Of a DNA stretch of 64,000 nt, positions 16,728-25,478 are shown piece after piece (the first letter of the stretch is position 1; each line of letters starts with the position of its first letter). The translations under genes were made by a program, and so were the position numbers. The notes under the pieces are model-generated. The model had not been told where the DNA came from. It worked only from the letters and a program-made list of their open reading frames with translations, and did no database searches. Source of the DNA: Actinokineospora pegani (GTDB taxonomy: Bacteria; Actinomycetota; Actinomycetes; Mycobacteriales; Pseudonocardiaceae); contig NZ_WHOL01000107.1 in assembly GCF_009745975.1 (NCBI RefSeq), forward strand, positions 62,001-126,000, in the 5' to 3' direction.

Positions 16728-17354
16728 TCAGGCGCTGCCGGTGGTGATCTTCCAGAGGTTGGTCGAGTCGAGCGTGGCGACCATGTCGAAGGTGCCGTCG
16801 TAGGGCACCGGCGCCTCGTTGGTGATCTGCTCCACGTCGAGCACCTCGCCCGGCTCGAACGTGCCCGCGGTGACCCAGTACTCCGGGTGCGGGCGGAACA
16901 CCAGGTTCATGTTCGGCTGGGCCTGCACCGCGAACACCCCGGCGTTGGACATGCCGATGCCGACCGTGGCCGAGGCGTTGGGGATGGTCGACAGCTCGCG
17001 GACGTAGAGGTTGCCCAGCTCCGGGGTGCCCGCGGCGCTGCCGGGCACGAAGCGGAACGCGCCGTCGCGGAAGTCGAACTGGACCTGGTTGTTGTTGAGG
17101 TTGTCCGGGTCGGCTGGCAGGGTCTGCTGGGCCTGGAAGGTCACGCCCGGCTGCAGGGAGCCGGTCTGCGACCACACGAAGCTGTAGTCCAGCGTCCAGT
17201 TGAACCGCACGGTGGTGCCCGGCCAGGCAGGCGCGGTCAACCAGGCCAGCGACATCGCGTCGGGCACGCCGAGGTCGACGGCCTTCTGGTAGACGCACAG
17301 GTCCTGGTACTGGGTGGAATTGTTCACGACGGTGAGGGAATAGTTCGTCGACAT
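16728..17354 (-). CDS. RhiA-like (rhizosphere-induced protein family) protein
   Basis: A 208-residue protein beginning MSTNYSLTVVNNSTQYQDLC. Features such as AMSLAWLTAPAWPGTTVRFN, SFVWSQTGSLQPGV, SATVGIGMSNAGVFAVQAQP and LVFRPHPEYWVTAGTF agree with what I recall of RhiA of Rhizobium leguminosarum and its relatives, small beta-rich proteins of unknown activity. There is no signal peptide. The ATG at 17354 follows GAGGAG at good distance, and the codon use is less extreme than that of the neighbours, with many Asn and Thr residues. It pairs with the nitrilase-like gene downstream. The function is not known; the family call is moderately sure. Confidence 0.55.
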   Translation of the reverse strand: MSTNYSLTVVNNSTQYQDLCVYQKAVDLGVPDAMSLAWLTAPAWPGTTVRFNWTLDYSFVWSQTGSLQPGVTFQAQQTLPADPDNLNNNQVQFDFRDGAFRFVPGSAAGTPELGNLYVRELSTIPNASATVGIGMSNAGVFAVQAQPNMNLVFRPHPEYWVTAGTFEPGEVLDVEQITNEAPVPYDGTFDMVATLDSTNLWKITTGSA

Positions 17355-17745
17355 TGTGCGCTCCTCGGGGGTCATTAGCACAGGTGTAGTCCGACGTCGA
17401 AGCGGGGCGGCCCGAATTAACCGAACAGCGGGCAGCTCTTCCCGACGCCTCGGGGAAATGGCGTATTCAGCGCGACACGGCTCGTTGCGCGCGTCCTTCG
17501 CGCGGCGCAACAAGTCCTGCCTCCGGTACTGTCTGGACAGTCAGCCAGGGCGGCCGGAGTTCGGAATCTCCCTTTCGGGTTTCGCAATTCCGAGCGCCAC
17601 ATCAGTAGACACGCGCGGCAATGCGACGGTCAAGGAGAAGGAACATCGCTCGATGGGGTCGGCGAAATGATTACAGAACGCGATCCGCGCGGCTGGGGCG
17701 CGGGACACAGAACGCTTCCGGGCCAGTGACGCAAGCGGTCGCGGC
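17355..17745. promoter_or_regulatory. Lower-GC intergenic region with a palindrome at 17528-17541
   Basis: About 390 bases between divergent genes, clearly richer in A and T than the rest of the window. ACTGTC-TG-GACAGT at 17528-17541 is a perfect 6-bp inverted repeat and a candidate operator for the RhiA-like operon or the zinc-ribbon gene. No gene can be supported inside it. Confidence 0.35.
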
Positions 17746-18066
17746 GTGAGCTGCGCGGAGTGCGGACGGCCCAACCCGAGGCCCGCGACGGGCAGGCCGC
17801 GGCTGTACTGCTCGGCCGCGTGCAGGCAGCGCGCCTACCGCGGCCGCGCCGCGGAGCGCCCACCCGACGGACTGCGCGTCGACCTGGTCGACCTGGCGTT
17901 GCGCCTGCGCGCGAACGCCGACCAGCTCGCCCTGCTGGCCTGGGGGTGGACACCGCCGCCGGGGGCGGCCGAGCTCGCCGTCGACCGGCTGCTCGACGAC
18001 ACGGTCCGGATCGCCACCCGGCTGTCGGCTCTGCTCGGGGAGCGCGGGCCCCGACGGAACGCGTGA
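17746..18066 (+). CDS. Small zinc-ribbon protein
   Basis: A 106-residue protein. The N-terminus CAECGRPNPRPATGRPRLYC followed by SAACRQRAYR gives a Cys4 zinc-ribbon (CxxC with a later CxxxC) and the RQRAYR ending seen in many small actinobacterial proteins, sometimes annotated as FCS-like or HNH-like zinc fingers. The rest is helical, with VDLVDLALRLRANADQLALL suggesting a short coiled segment. It probably binds zinc and perhaps DNA or protein. The start is GTG 17746; GAAACC-type spacing signals are weak. It is not in an operon with any neighbour. Confidence 0.65.
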   Translation: MSCAECGRPNPRPATGRPRLYCSAACRQRAYRGRAAERPPDGLRVDLVDLALRLRANADQLALLAWGWTPPPGAAELAVDRLLDDTVRIATRLSALLGERGPRRNA

Positions 18067-18236
18067 CGAAACCCGTCGCGCGGCGCTGGGCCGAACGGTG
18101 CAACGCATACGGCTGTCTGGGTGGCCGCGCGCGGCGCGCACACTCCCGATTCCGGATACGCGCAGGTCGGTCCCACCCGCCCACCGGGTGAGGCCGACCT
18201 GCTCTTCCGCTCCGGGCTATCGCTTGTGGACCCCGC
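18067..18236. other. Intergenic region, nothing recognised
   Basis: About 170 bases between the zinc-ribbon gene and the convergent DHA2 exporter. No gene, repeat or clear terminator is seen. Confidence 0.3.
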
Positions 18237-19700
18237 TCAGGCCTTCCCGGCCACCGGTTCGGCGGCGGGCGCGGCCTGCGGCACCGGCGCCGCGCGACCG
18301 GGCAGGAAGGCCGCGATCAGCGCCGCGACCAGCCCCGCGGCCGACCCGATGGCGAGGATGACGCGGAAACCGGTGGGGGAGGGCAGGTCCACCGGACCGA
18401 ACCGCAGGGTCATGGTCGCCAGCACCGCTCCGGCCACCGCGCTGCACACCGACGTGCCGATCGAGCGCATCAGGGTGTTGAGGCTGTTGGCCGCCGCCGT
18501 CTCCGAGATCGGCACGGCGCCCATCACGAGCGCGGGCATCGCGCCGTAGGCCAGGCCGATGCCCGCGCCGATCACCGTCGAGACCAGCACCAGGTGCCAG
18601 AGCTGCGACATCAACGCCACGTTGAGCGCGTACCCGGCCGCGACGACGAGCGCACCGGTGATCAGCGTCGTCTTCGGCCCGCGCAGCCGCGACAGCCGCG
18701 CCGACACCGGCGCCATCGCCATCATCACCAGCCCGGACGGCGCGAGCACCAGGCCCACGGCCACCATCGGCTGGCCGAGCCCGTACCCGGTCGCCCGGGG
18801 GAGCTGCAAGATCTGCGGCAGCACCAGCGACATCGCGAACATCGAGAACCCGAACACCGCCGAGGCCAGGTTGGTCAGCAGCACCTGCGGCCGCGCGCTG
18901 GTCCGCAGGTCGACCAGCGGCGCGCCCGCGCGCAGCTCCCACCAGCCCCACACCAGCAGCACCACGACCGCGACCGCGAACAGGCCCAGGGTCATCGCGC
19001 TCGTCCAGCCCCAGTCCGAGCCCTTGGAGATCGCCAGCAGCAGGCTCATCAGGGCCACCGACAGCCCCACCGCGCCGGGGAAGTCGAACTGCCCGCCCGA
19101 GCGCACCGGCGACTCCGGCACCACCGCCAGCACCAGCCCCGTGCCCAGCACACCCAGCGCCGCCGCGAGCCAGAACAGCGCGTGCCAGTCGACGTTGTCG
19201 GCGAGCAGCGCCGCGGCGGGCAGGCCGAGCGCGCCGCCCACCCCCAGCGACGCGCTCATCAGCGCGATCGCCGAGCCGAGCCGCTCGGCGGGCAACTCGT
19301 CGCGCATGATGCTGATGCCCAGCGGGATCACCCCGGAGGCCATGCCCTGCAACGCCCTGGCGACGATCATCGGCGGCAGCGTGTCGCTCAGCGCGGCCAG
19401 CACCGAGCCCGCGATGAGCAGGCCGAGGCTGACCAGCAGCATCCGCCGCTTGCCGAACATGTCGCCGAGGCGGCCGACCGTCGGGGTGGCCACGGCGGCG
19501 GCCAGCAGCGTCGCGGTGATCGCCCACGCGGTGTCGGCGGGCGCGGCCCCGAGCAGGTCGGGCAGCCGGGGCACCAGCGGGATCACCACGGTCTGCATCA
19601 GCGAGACGGTGATGCCGCCGAAGGCCAGCACGGCGATCACGGCGCTGGGGTTGCGCACCTTGGGGGCCGCCGCGGGGGCGGTCGTGCGGGGACGAGGCAT
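18237..19700 (-). CDS. MFS drug exporter, DHA2 (EmrB/QacA) family
   Basis: A 487-residue protein with about fourteen membrane helices. MQTVVIPLVPRLPDLL in helix 1, ATPTVGRLGDMFGKRRMLL as the loop 2-3 motif A, and RALQGMASGVIPLGISIMRD as the DHA2 motif near helix 4-5 are plain. Family members expel drugs or small metabolites in exchange for protons. ATG 19700 is used. The gene is divergent from the TetR gene at 19888 with a TetR-like operator between them, so expression is probably induced by a substrate of the pump. Confidence 0.88.
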   Translation of the reverse strand: MPRPRTTAPAAAPKVRNPSAVIAVLAFGGITVSLMQTVVIPLVPRLPDLLGAAPADTAWAITATLLAAAVATPTVGRLGDMFGKRRMLLVSLGLLIAGSVLAALSDTLPPMIVARALQGMASGVIPLGISIMRDELPAERLGSAIALMSASLGVGGALGLPAAALLADNVDWHALFWLAAALGVLGTGLVLAVVPESPVRSGGQFDFPGAVGLSVALMSLLLAISKGSDWGWTSAMTLGLFAVAVVVLLVWGWWELRAGAPLVDLRTSARPQVLLTNLASAVFGFSMFAMSLVLPQILQLPRATGYGLGQPMVAVGLVLAPSGLVMMAMAPVSARLSRLRGPKTTLITGALVVAAGYALNVALMSQLWHLVLVSTVIGAGIGLAYGAMPALVMGAVPISETAAANSLNTLMRSIGTSVCSAVAGAVLATMTLRFGPVDLPSPTGFRVILAIGSAAGLVAALIAAFLPGRAAPVPQAAPAAEPVAGKA

Positions 19701-19706
19701 ACCCGC

Positions 19707-19740
19707 GAGTTTAAATCAGTCGCTTGACTTAGTTTCACCC
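19707..19740. promoter_or_regulatory. Probable TetR operator and promoter for the DHA2 exporter
   Basis: AGTC-GCTT-GACT at 19718-19729 is an inverted repeat in a short AT-rich patch (TTTAAATC..TTAGTTT) directly upstream of the exporter start on the minus strand. Its position between a TetR gene and an exporter makes it the likely binding site. The symmetry extends partly outward but with mismatches. Confidence 0.5.
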
Positions 19741-19798
19741 CGTCGCTTCACTGGGAGTGCGGAACCCATCACGCCCGAACTCCGGGAGGACGCCCACC

Positions 19799-19891
19799 AT
19801 GACCGTCGCAGCCGAGCGGACAACGGCCCCACCAGCCAGGACTGGCGGCACGGCTACCCGGGACGCCGGCGACGCCCCGGTACGGTGGTGA
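19799..19891 (+). CDS. 30-codon leader peptide coupled to the TetR gene
   Basis: ATG 19799 follows GGGAGGA at good spacing, the best ribosome-binding site in this region, and opens a 30-residue frame (MTVAAERTTAPPARTGG at the start) whose TGA overlaps the GTG start of the TetR gene in a GTGA quartet. The TetR gene has no ribosome-binding site of its own, so it is probably translated by re-initiation after this peptide. The peptide has no recognisable motif. It could also be the stump of a longer deleted gene. Confidence 0.5.
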   Translation: MTVAAERTTAPPARTGGTATRDAGDAPVRW

Positions 19892-20553
19892 CCGTGGTGA
19901 CCGACGTCGGCAGGACCCAGCGCGCGGGGCAGGTGGACGCCACCCGCCAGCGGCTGCTGGACACCGCCGAGCGGCTGTTCGCCGAACTGGGCTTGGCCGC
20001 CGTGTCGAACCGGCAGATCAGCGCGGCCGCGGGCCAGGGCAACAACGCCGCCGTCGGCTACCACTTCGGCGCCAAGGCCGACCTGGTGCGCGCCATCATC
20101 GAGCGGCGCACCGCCACCATCGAGGCCATCCGCGAGTCGATGGTCGAGCGGGTTCGCGGCTCGCGGGACCTGCGGGACTGGGTCAACTGCCTGGTCCGCC
20201 CGGTCACCGCGCACCTGGACAGCCTCGGCGGGCCCACCTGGTTCGCCCGCTTCGGCGCCCAGGTCACCGCCGACCCGGCCTTCCGCTCGATGAGCGCCGA
20301 GGTCGCGCTGGCCACCCCGTCGCTGCGCACCGTGCTCGACGGCCTCGACGCCTGCCTGGCCGACCTGCCCGAGGACGTGCGGCGCACCCGCTGGGACATG
20401 GTGCGGCTGCTGATGACGCACGGCTGCGCCGAGCGCGAGCAGGCCTTGGCCGACGGCGGCCTGACCACCGGCGCCGACTGGGACGCCGCCGCCACCGGGA
20501 TGGTCGACGCCCTCGTCGGCCTGCTGCGCGCCCCGGTCACCCCACAGGACTGA
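19888..20553 (+). CDS. TetR-family transcriptional regulator
   Basis: A 221-residue regulator. TRQRLLDTAERLFAELG and ISAAAGQGNNAAVGYHFGAK form the N-terminal TetR helix-turn-helix (the recognition helix ends in the usual YHF). The C-terminal domain is helical and binds the effector. The GTG at 19888 overlaps the leader peptide stop; other GTGs at 19885, 19894 and 19897 are in frame, so the first residues are uncertain. It most likely represses the divergent DHA2 exporter and perhaps the P450 gene that follows. Confidence 0.85.
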   Translation: MTVVTDVGRTQRAGQVDATRQRLLDTAERLFAELGLAAVSNRQISAAAGQGNNAAVGYHFGAKADLVRAIIERRTATIEAIRESMVERVRGSRDLRDWVNCLVRPVTAHLDSLGGPTWFARFGAQVTADPAFRSMSAEVALATPSLRTVLDGLDACLADLPEDVRRTRWDMVRLLMTHGCAEREQALADGGLTTGADWDAAATGMVDALVGLLRAPVTPQD

Positions 20554-20595
20554 CCCCCGCCTTCCCCCGCGACGCGATCCCGCCACAGGAGAGCG

Positions 20596-20770
20596 ATGAG
20601 TGCCGTGCTGGACGGCCTCGCCGCGGCCGGCGCACCTCGACCGCGGCGCCATGACCCGCACCCTGGTCGACCACACCCGCGCCGAGCGCGAGGCCGCGCT
20701 CGTCCCCGCCACCACCGGCCGGTGGCTCGCCCCGGTCACCGGCCCCGACCCCCGAGGAGCACGCCCATGA
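20596..20770 (+). pseudogene. Small frame-broken ORF upstream of the P450 gene
   Basis: ATG 20596 follows AGGAGAGCG and starts MSAVLDGLAAAG, but the frame that ends with an ATGA overlap on the P450 start is the +1 frame, reading AHLDRGAMTRTLVDHTRAER and ending at 20770. Joining the two by dropping one G near 20629 would give a protein of about 58 residues coupled to the P450. Alternatively, only the 39-codon ORF from ATG 20651 is real. I do not recognise the product. Confidence 0.35.
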
Positions 20771-21969
20771 CGGCCGACACCACCGACGCGATCCCGGAGT
20801 ACCCGATGAGCCGGGCGCCCGGCTGCCCGTTCGACCCGCCGCCGCGGCTCGCCGAGCTGCGCGAGCACGACCCGATCACCCGCGTGCGGCTGTGGGACGG
20901 CACGACGCCGTGGCTGGTCACCCGGCACGCCGACCAGAAGGCGCTGCTGCGCGACCCCCGGGTCAGCGCCGACATGACCCACGACGACTACCCGCGCCAG
21001 GCGCCCGGCCCGAAGCGGACGCTGAGCTTCATCGGCATGGACGCCCCGGAGCACCCCCGCCTGCGGCGGATGCTCAGCGCGGACTTCGCGATCAAGCGGG
21101 TGGAGGACATGCGCCCGGCCGTGCAGCGCGTCGTCGACGACTGCGTCGACCGGATGCTGGCAGGTCCCAACCCGACCGACCTGGTCGAGGCGTTCGCGCT
21201 GCCCGTGCCCTCGCTGGTGATCTGCGACCTGCTCGGCGTGCCCTACGCCGACCACGACTTCTTCCAGGACAACAGCAAGGTCCTGATCAACCGCGGGTCC
21301 ACGCCGGACGAGCGGATGGCCGCCTCCGGGCGGCTGCACCACTACCTCGCCGACCTGCTGGCCGCCAAGCGCGCCGACCCGCGCGACGACATGCTCTCCG
21401 GGCTGGCCGGGCGGGTGGACGCGGGCGAGCTGTCCGCCACCGAGGCCACCGAGATGGCCGTGCTGATGCTCATCGCGGGCCACGAGACCACGGCGAACAT
21501 GATCTCGCTGAGCACCCTGGCCCTGCTGCGCGACCCGGACCAGCTCGCCCTGCTGCGCGACGGCGACCAAGACGTGGCCAAGACGGCCGTCGACGAGCTG
21601 CTGCGCTACCTGACGATCACCCACGGCGGCAGGCGCCGGTTCGCCACCGAGGACATCGAGATCGGCGGACGGGTGATCCGCGCGGGCGAGGGCATCGTGC
21701 TGCCCAACGAGAGCGCCAACCGCGACCCGGAGGTGTTCGCCGAGCCCGACCGCATCGACCTGCTCCGCTCGTCCCGGTCGCACCTGGCGTTCGGGTTCGG
21801 CGTGCACCAGTGCCTCGGGCAGCCGCTGGCCCGGCTGGAGCTGGAGGTCGTCTACCGGACGTTGTTCCGCCGCGTCCCGACGCTGGCGCCCGCCACCGAC
21901 TTCGACACGGTGCCGTTCAAGCACGACGGGTTCGTCTACGGCCTCTACGAGCTGCCCGTCACCTGGTGA
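20767..21969 (+). CDS. Cytochrome P450
   Basis: A 400-residue soluble bacterial P450. The motifs are AGHETT in the I helix (residues 237-242), the ExxR pair at E277/R280, and [10 protein letters not shown] with the heme cysteine at residue 349. It should hydroxylate or otherwise oxidise a small organic molecule using electrons from a ferredoxin and reductase, but neither is encoded nearby. It resembles the second P450 at the end of the window, especially around the I helix. ATG 20767 follows GAGGAGCACGCCC. It lies downstream of the TetR gene and may be controlled by it. Confidence 0.92.
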   Translation: MTADTTDAIPEYPMSRAPGCPFDPPPRLAELREHDPITRVRLWDGTTPWLVTRHADQKALLRDPRVSADMTHDDYPRQAPGPKRTLSFIGMDAPEHPRLRRMLSADFAIKRVEDMRPAVQRVVDDCVDRMLAGPNPTDLVEAFALPVPSLVICDLLGVPYADHDFFQDNSKVLINRGSTPDERMAASGRLHHYLADLLAAKRADPRDDMLSGLAGRVDAGELSATEATEMAVLMLIAGHETTANMISLSTLALLRDPDQLALLRDGDQDVAKTAVDELLRYLTITHGGRRRFATEDIEIGGRVIRAGEGIVLPNESANRDPEVFAEPDRIDLLRSSRSHLAFGFGVHQCLGQPLARLELEVVYRTLFRRVPTLAPATDFDTVPFKHDGFVYGLYELPVTW

Positions 21970-21974
21970 GAACG

Positions 21975-22017
21975 CGCGAACGCCGGTCCCCGGGGTGCTC
22001 GGGGACCGGCGTTCGCG
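21975..22017. terminator. Bidirectional terminator between the P450 gene and valS
   Basis: A perfect 17-bp stem (CGCGAACGCCGGTCCCC at 21975-21991 with 22001-22017) and a 9-base loop lie between the convergent P450 and valS genes, five bases after the P450 stop. Confidence 0.85.
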
Positions 22018-22021
22018 TGCT

Positions 22022-24598
22022 TCACCGCTGCGCGGACTGCTCCGGCTGCTCGGCCAGGGTGACCGCGATGTCGAGCGCGTCGACGTCGGCGGCCTCGAGG
22101 GTCAGCGACGCGACGTTGCCCGCGGTGGCCAGGTCGGCCTGGATGCGGGCGATCGCGTCCACAGTGGCCTGCCTGCCGCGGATCACGACGGTCTCGACCG
22201 GGACCCGCATCGACCGCTTGCTGTCCGACTTGGCCTTGCGCACCGCGCTGATCACCGTGCTGGCCAACGCCATCAGCTCATCGCCCTGGCCCGCGCCCGC
22301 GGACGGCGTCGGCCACTCGGCCAGGTGCACCGAGCCCTCGTGCCACCACGACCAGGTCTCCTCCGCGCTGTAGGGCAGGAACGGCGCGAACAACCGCAGC
22401 ATCGTCGACAGCGCCGTGCGCAGCGCCAGCCGCACCGACTCGGTGGCCGCACCGCCGTCCTTGGCGTAGGCGCGGTCCTTGACCAGCTCCAGGTAGTCGT
22501 CGCAGAACTGCCAGAAGAAGCGTTCGGTGCGCTCCAGCGCGGTGGTGTACTCGAACGCCTCCAGCGCCTCGGTCGACTGGCGCACGACGTCGTCCAGCGC
22601 GGCCAGCATCGCCCGGTCCAGCGGCTCGGTCACCTCGGCGGCCGCGGTCGGCTCGTCGAAGCCGAGGACGAACTTGGCCGCGTTGAGCAGCTTGGTCGCC
22701 AGCCTGCGGCCGATCTTCATCTGGCCCTGGTCGAAGGCGGTGTCGGTGCCCGGCCGCCCGCTCGCCGCCCAGTACCGGACCGCGTCGGAGCTGAACTCCT
22801 CCAGCAGGCCCATCGGGGTGACGACGTTGCCCTTGGACTTCGACATCTTCTTGCGGTCGGGGTCCAGGATCCAGCCCGACAGCGTGGTGTGCCGCCACGG
22901 CAGGGTGTCCTGCTCCAACTGCGCGCGCAGCACGGTGGAGAACAGCCAGGTGCGGATGATGTCGTGGCCCTGCGGGCGCAGGTCCATCGGGAAGGTCCGC
23001 GCGAACAGGTCGGCGTCCTCCTCCCAGCCGCAGGCGATCTGCGGGGTCAGCGACGAGGTGGCCCAGGTGTCCATGACGTCCGGGTCGCCGGTGAACCCGC
23101 CCGGCTGGTCCCGCTGCTCGGCGGTGTAGCCCGGCGGCACGTCGGAACTGGGGTCGATCGGCAGGTCGGCCTCGGTGGGCAGGATCGGCTGGTCGTGGCG
23201 CGGCTCGCCCTGGTCGTCGACCGGGTACCAGATCGGGAACGGCACGCCGAAGAAGCGCTGGCGGCTGACCAGCCAGTCGCCGTTGAGGCCGCGCACCCAG
23301 TCGTCGTAGCGGGCCTTCATGTAGGCCGGGTGCCAGTTCAGCTCGGCGCCGCGGGCCAGCAGCTCGTCCTGGTGGGACTTGGAGCGGATGAACCACTGCC
23401 TGCTGGACACGATCTCCAGCGGCTTGTCGCCCTTCTCGAAGAACTTGACCGGGCGCACGATCTTGCGCGGCTCGCCGTCGAGGTCGCCGGAGTCGCGCAG
23501 CAGCCCGACCACGCGCTCGCGTGCGGTGTGGACGGTCGCGCCGACCAGCTCCGCGTAGGCCTTGAGGCCCTCGGGGGAGTCCAGTCCGGACGGGGCGTCG
23601 GCGAGCACGCGGCCGTCGCGGCCGATGATCGTGCGCGCGGGCAGCGACAGCTCGCGCCACCACTGCACGTCGGTCAGGTCGCCGAAGGTGCAGCACATGG
23701 CGATGCCCGCGCCGCGGTCCATCTCGGCGGCCGGGTGGGCGAGCACCGGGACCTCGACGCCGAAGACCGGCGTGCGGACCGTGGTGCCGAACAGCGGCTG
23801 GTACCGCTCGTCGTCGGGGTGCGCGATCAGCGCGACGCACGCGGGCAGCAGCTCCGGGCGGGTGGTCTCGATGAAGACCTTCGCGTCACCGGGGGCGTGG
23901 AAGGAGATCCGGTGCCAGGCGCCGGGGTGCTCGCGGTCCTCCAGCTCGGCCTGCGCCACGGCGGTGCGGAAGCCGACGTCCCACAGGGTCGGCGCCTCGG
24001 CCTGGTACGCCTCGTCCTTGGCCAGCAGGCGCAGGAACGCCCGCTGCGACGCGCGCTGCGACCGCTTGCCGATCGTCGTGTACTGGTGCTTCCAGTCGAC
24101 CGAGAGGCCCAGGCGCCGCCAGACCGCCTCGAACGCCTTCTCGTCCTCGGCCGTGAGCTTCTCGCACAGCTCGACGAAGTTGCGGCGGGAGACGTCGACG
24201 GGCTTGACGCCCTTCTTGGTCACCGGCTCCGGCTCGGCGAAGTCCGCGTCGTAGGGCAGCGAGGGCTCGCAGCGCACGCCGTAGTAGTTCTGCACCCGGC
24301 GCTCGGTGGGCAGGCCGTTGTCGTCCCAGCCCATCGGGTAGAACACCTGCTTGCCGCGCATCCGCTGGAAGCGGGCGACGATGTCGGTGTGGGTGTAGGA
24401 GAACACGTGCCCCACGTGCAGCGAGCCGCTGGCGGTCGGGGGCGGCGTGTCGATCGAGAATACCGCCGCGCGCTCAGCGGTCCCGGGGAACGAGTAGGTC
24501 CCCTGCTGCTCCCACCGCTGCGCCCACGTCGCCTCAAGCCCGTCCAGGGACGGCCGCTCGGGCACGTTCGGCGTGGTCTCGTGCACGTCCTTTGCCAC
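22022..24598 (-). CDS. valS: Valyl-tRNA synthetase
   Basis: An 858-residue class I synthetase that joins valine to tRNA-Val. GSLHVGH at about residues 58-64 is the HIGH motif, [18 protein letters not shown] is the family block after it, and KKMSKSKGN near residue 583 is the KMSKS loop. The central editing (CP1) domain with [19 protein letters not shown] is present. The length and the [17 protein letters not shown] block are those of the actinobacterial form, which has only a short C-terminal part. The GTG start at 24598 is preceded by a weak AGG signal. It is the only valS seen here and probably the housekeeping copy. Confidence 0.97.
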   Translation of the reverse strand: MAKDVHETTPNVPERPSLDGLEATWAQRWEQQGTYSFPGTAERAAVFSIDTPPPTASGSLHVGHVFSYTHTDIVARFQRMRGKQVFYPMGWDDNGLPTERRVQNYYGVRCEPSLPYDADFAEPEPVTKKGVKPVDVSRRNFVELCEKLTAEDEKAFEAVWRRLGLSVDWKHQYTTIGKRSQRASQRAFLRLLAKDEAYQAEAPTLWDVGFRTAVAQAELEDREHPGAWHRISFHAPGDAKVFIETTRPELLPACVALIAHPDDERYQPLFGTTVRTPVFGVEVPVLAHPAAEMDRGAGIAMCCTFGDLTDVQWWRELSLPARTIIGRDGRVLADAPSGLDSPEGLKAYAELVGATVHTARERVVGLLRDSGDLDGEPRKIVRPVKFFEKGDKPLEIVSSRQWFIRSKSHQDELLARGAELNWHPAYMKARYDDWVRGLNGDWLVSRQRFFGVPFPIWYPVDDQGEPRHDQPILPTEADLPIDPSSDVPPGYTAEQRDQPGGFTGDPDVMDTWATSSLTPQIACGWEEDADLFARTFPMDLRPQGHDIIRTWLFSTVLRAQLEQDTLPWRHTTLSGWILDPDRKKMSKSKGNVVTPMGLLEEFSSDAVRYWAASGRPGTDTAFDQGQMKIGRRLATKLLNAAKFVLGFDEPTAAAEVTEPLDRAMLAALDDVVRQSTEALEAFEYTTALERTERFFWQFCDDYLELVKDRAYAKDGGAATESVRLALRTALSTMLRLFAPFLPYSAEETWSWWHEGSVHLAEWPTPSAGAGQGDELMALASTVISAVRKAKSDSKRSMRVPVETVVIRGRQATVDAIARIQADLATAGNVASLTLEAADVDALDIAVTLAEQPEQSAQR

Positions 24599-24720
24599 CT
24601 CATCAACGCGAAATCAACCGCGAAATCGTCGGAACCCTCATCGCGAACACCACCGCGCGCGGCCCCACCGGTGCGGGGGCTGCGCGCGGGTTTCCAGCCT
24701 ACCAACCCCCGATCAGCGGT

Positions 24721-25392
24721 TTATCCGCGTGCCCGGATGTGCCCCTCGACCCCGTCGAGCAGCCGCTGGAGACCGAAGGCCAGGTCCGGGGCCGTGGAGG
24801 TCTCGTCGCCGCCCTGGTCGTCCGGACCGGTCATCACCGCGGCCAGGGCGGGGAACTCGCCGCCCGCCACGGCGGCGGCGATCCGCTCGAGGTAGGGCGT
24901 GCCGGGGCCCGCGGCGCGCAGGTCGAGGGTGATCCGGGCCAGGTCGCGGATGGCGCCCATCAGGAAGGTGGTGGTGGACAGCGCCTCCTGGCCGGTCAGG
25001 CCCGCCCCGGTCAGCGCGGCGAGGGAGAACTCCAGCCAGGCGAGCTGCGCGCGGCTCGACGGCGGAGCGGTGGTCTGCACCCTGGGGACCCAGGGGTGGC
25101 GCAGGTAGACCGCCCACAGCGCGTCCGCCCAGCGGGTCATGCCCGCCCGCCACGGCTCGCCGGGCTCGGGGGCGGGGGCGCCCGCCGCGGCGTGGTCGAC
25201 GGCGGCGGCCATCAGCTCGTCCTTGGTGGCGACGTAGCGGTAGAGCGACATCGTCGAGTAGCCGAACTCCTTGGCCACCCGCTGCATGGACACCGCGTCC
25301 AGGCCCTCGGCGTCGGCGACCCGCACGGTCGCGGCCGCGATCTGCTCGACGCTGAGCGACGGACGGGGCCCGCGCCGCCCTGGTGCCGCCAC
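24721..25392 (-). CDS. TetR-family regulator with TetR_C_1-type effector domain
   Basis: A 223-residue regulator. [18 protein letters not shown] and [20 protein letters not shown] form the helix-turn-helix in the style of the tetracycline repressor, and the rest is a helical effector domain with [15 protein letters not shown]. The GTG at 25392 is preferred because GGGAGG lies five bases upstream; an upstream ATG would run into the operator region. It is divergent from the ABC exporter genes 87 bases away, with direct repeats between them, so it probably represses that exporter until the transported drug binds. Confidence 0.87.
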   Translation of the reverse strand: MAAPGRRGPRPSLSVEQIAAATVRVADAEGLDAVSMQRVAKEFGYSTMSLYRYVATKDELMAAAVDHAAAGAPAPEPGEPWRAGMTRWADALWAVYLRHPWVPRVQTTAPPSSRAQLAWLEFSLAALTGAGLTGQEALSTTTFLMGAIRDLARITLDLRAAGPGTPYLERIAAAVAGGEFPALAAVMTGPDDQGGDETSTAPDLAFGLQRLLDGVEGHIRARG

Positions 25393-25406
25393 CCCGACCT
25401 CCCTCG

Positions 25407-25461
25407 TTGACCGCCGTGGGAATCCGTGTATAGCATACGCGCTAATCTGTGTATGGCATAA
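25407..25461 (+). promoter_or_regulatory. Promoter and tandem operator for the DrrAB-type exporter
   Basis: GTGTATAGCATA at 25426-25437 and GTGTATGGCATA at 25449-25460 are 12-base direct repeats with one mismatch, 23 bases apart, about two helical turns. Each has partial dyad symmetry (GTAT-N3-ATAC in the first). TTGACC (25407-25412) and TATAGC (25429-25434), 16 bases apart, form a plausible plus-strand promoter whose -10 lies inside the first repeat, so a TetR protein bound there would block it. Confidence 0.6.
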
Positions 25462-25478
25462 ACAGTTTGGGGTGGGCA

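Noticed and set aside
21995-24895. A plus-strand open frame of 966 codons opposite valS
   Set aside because: It is antisense to a certain housekeeping gene, with no domain and biased composition.
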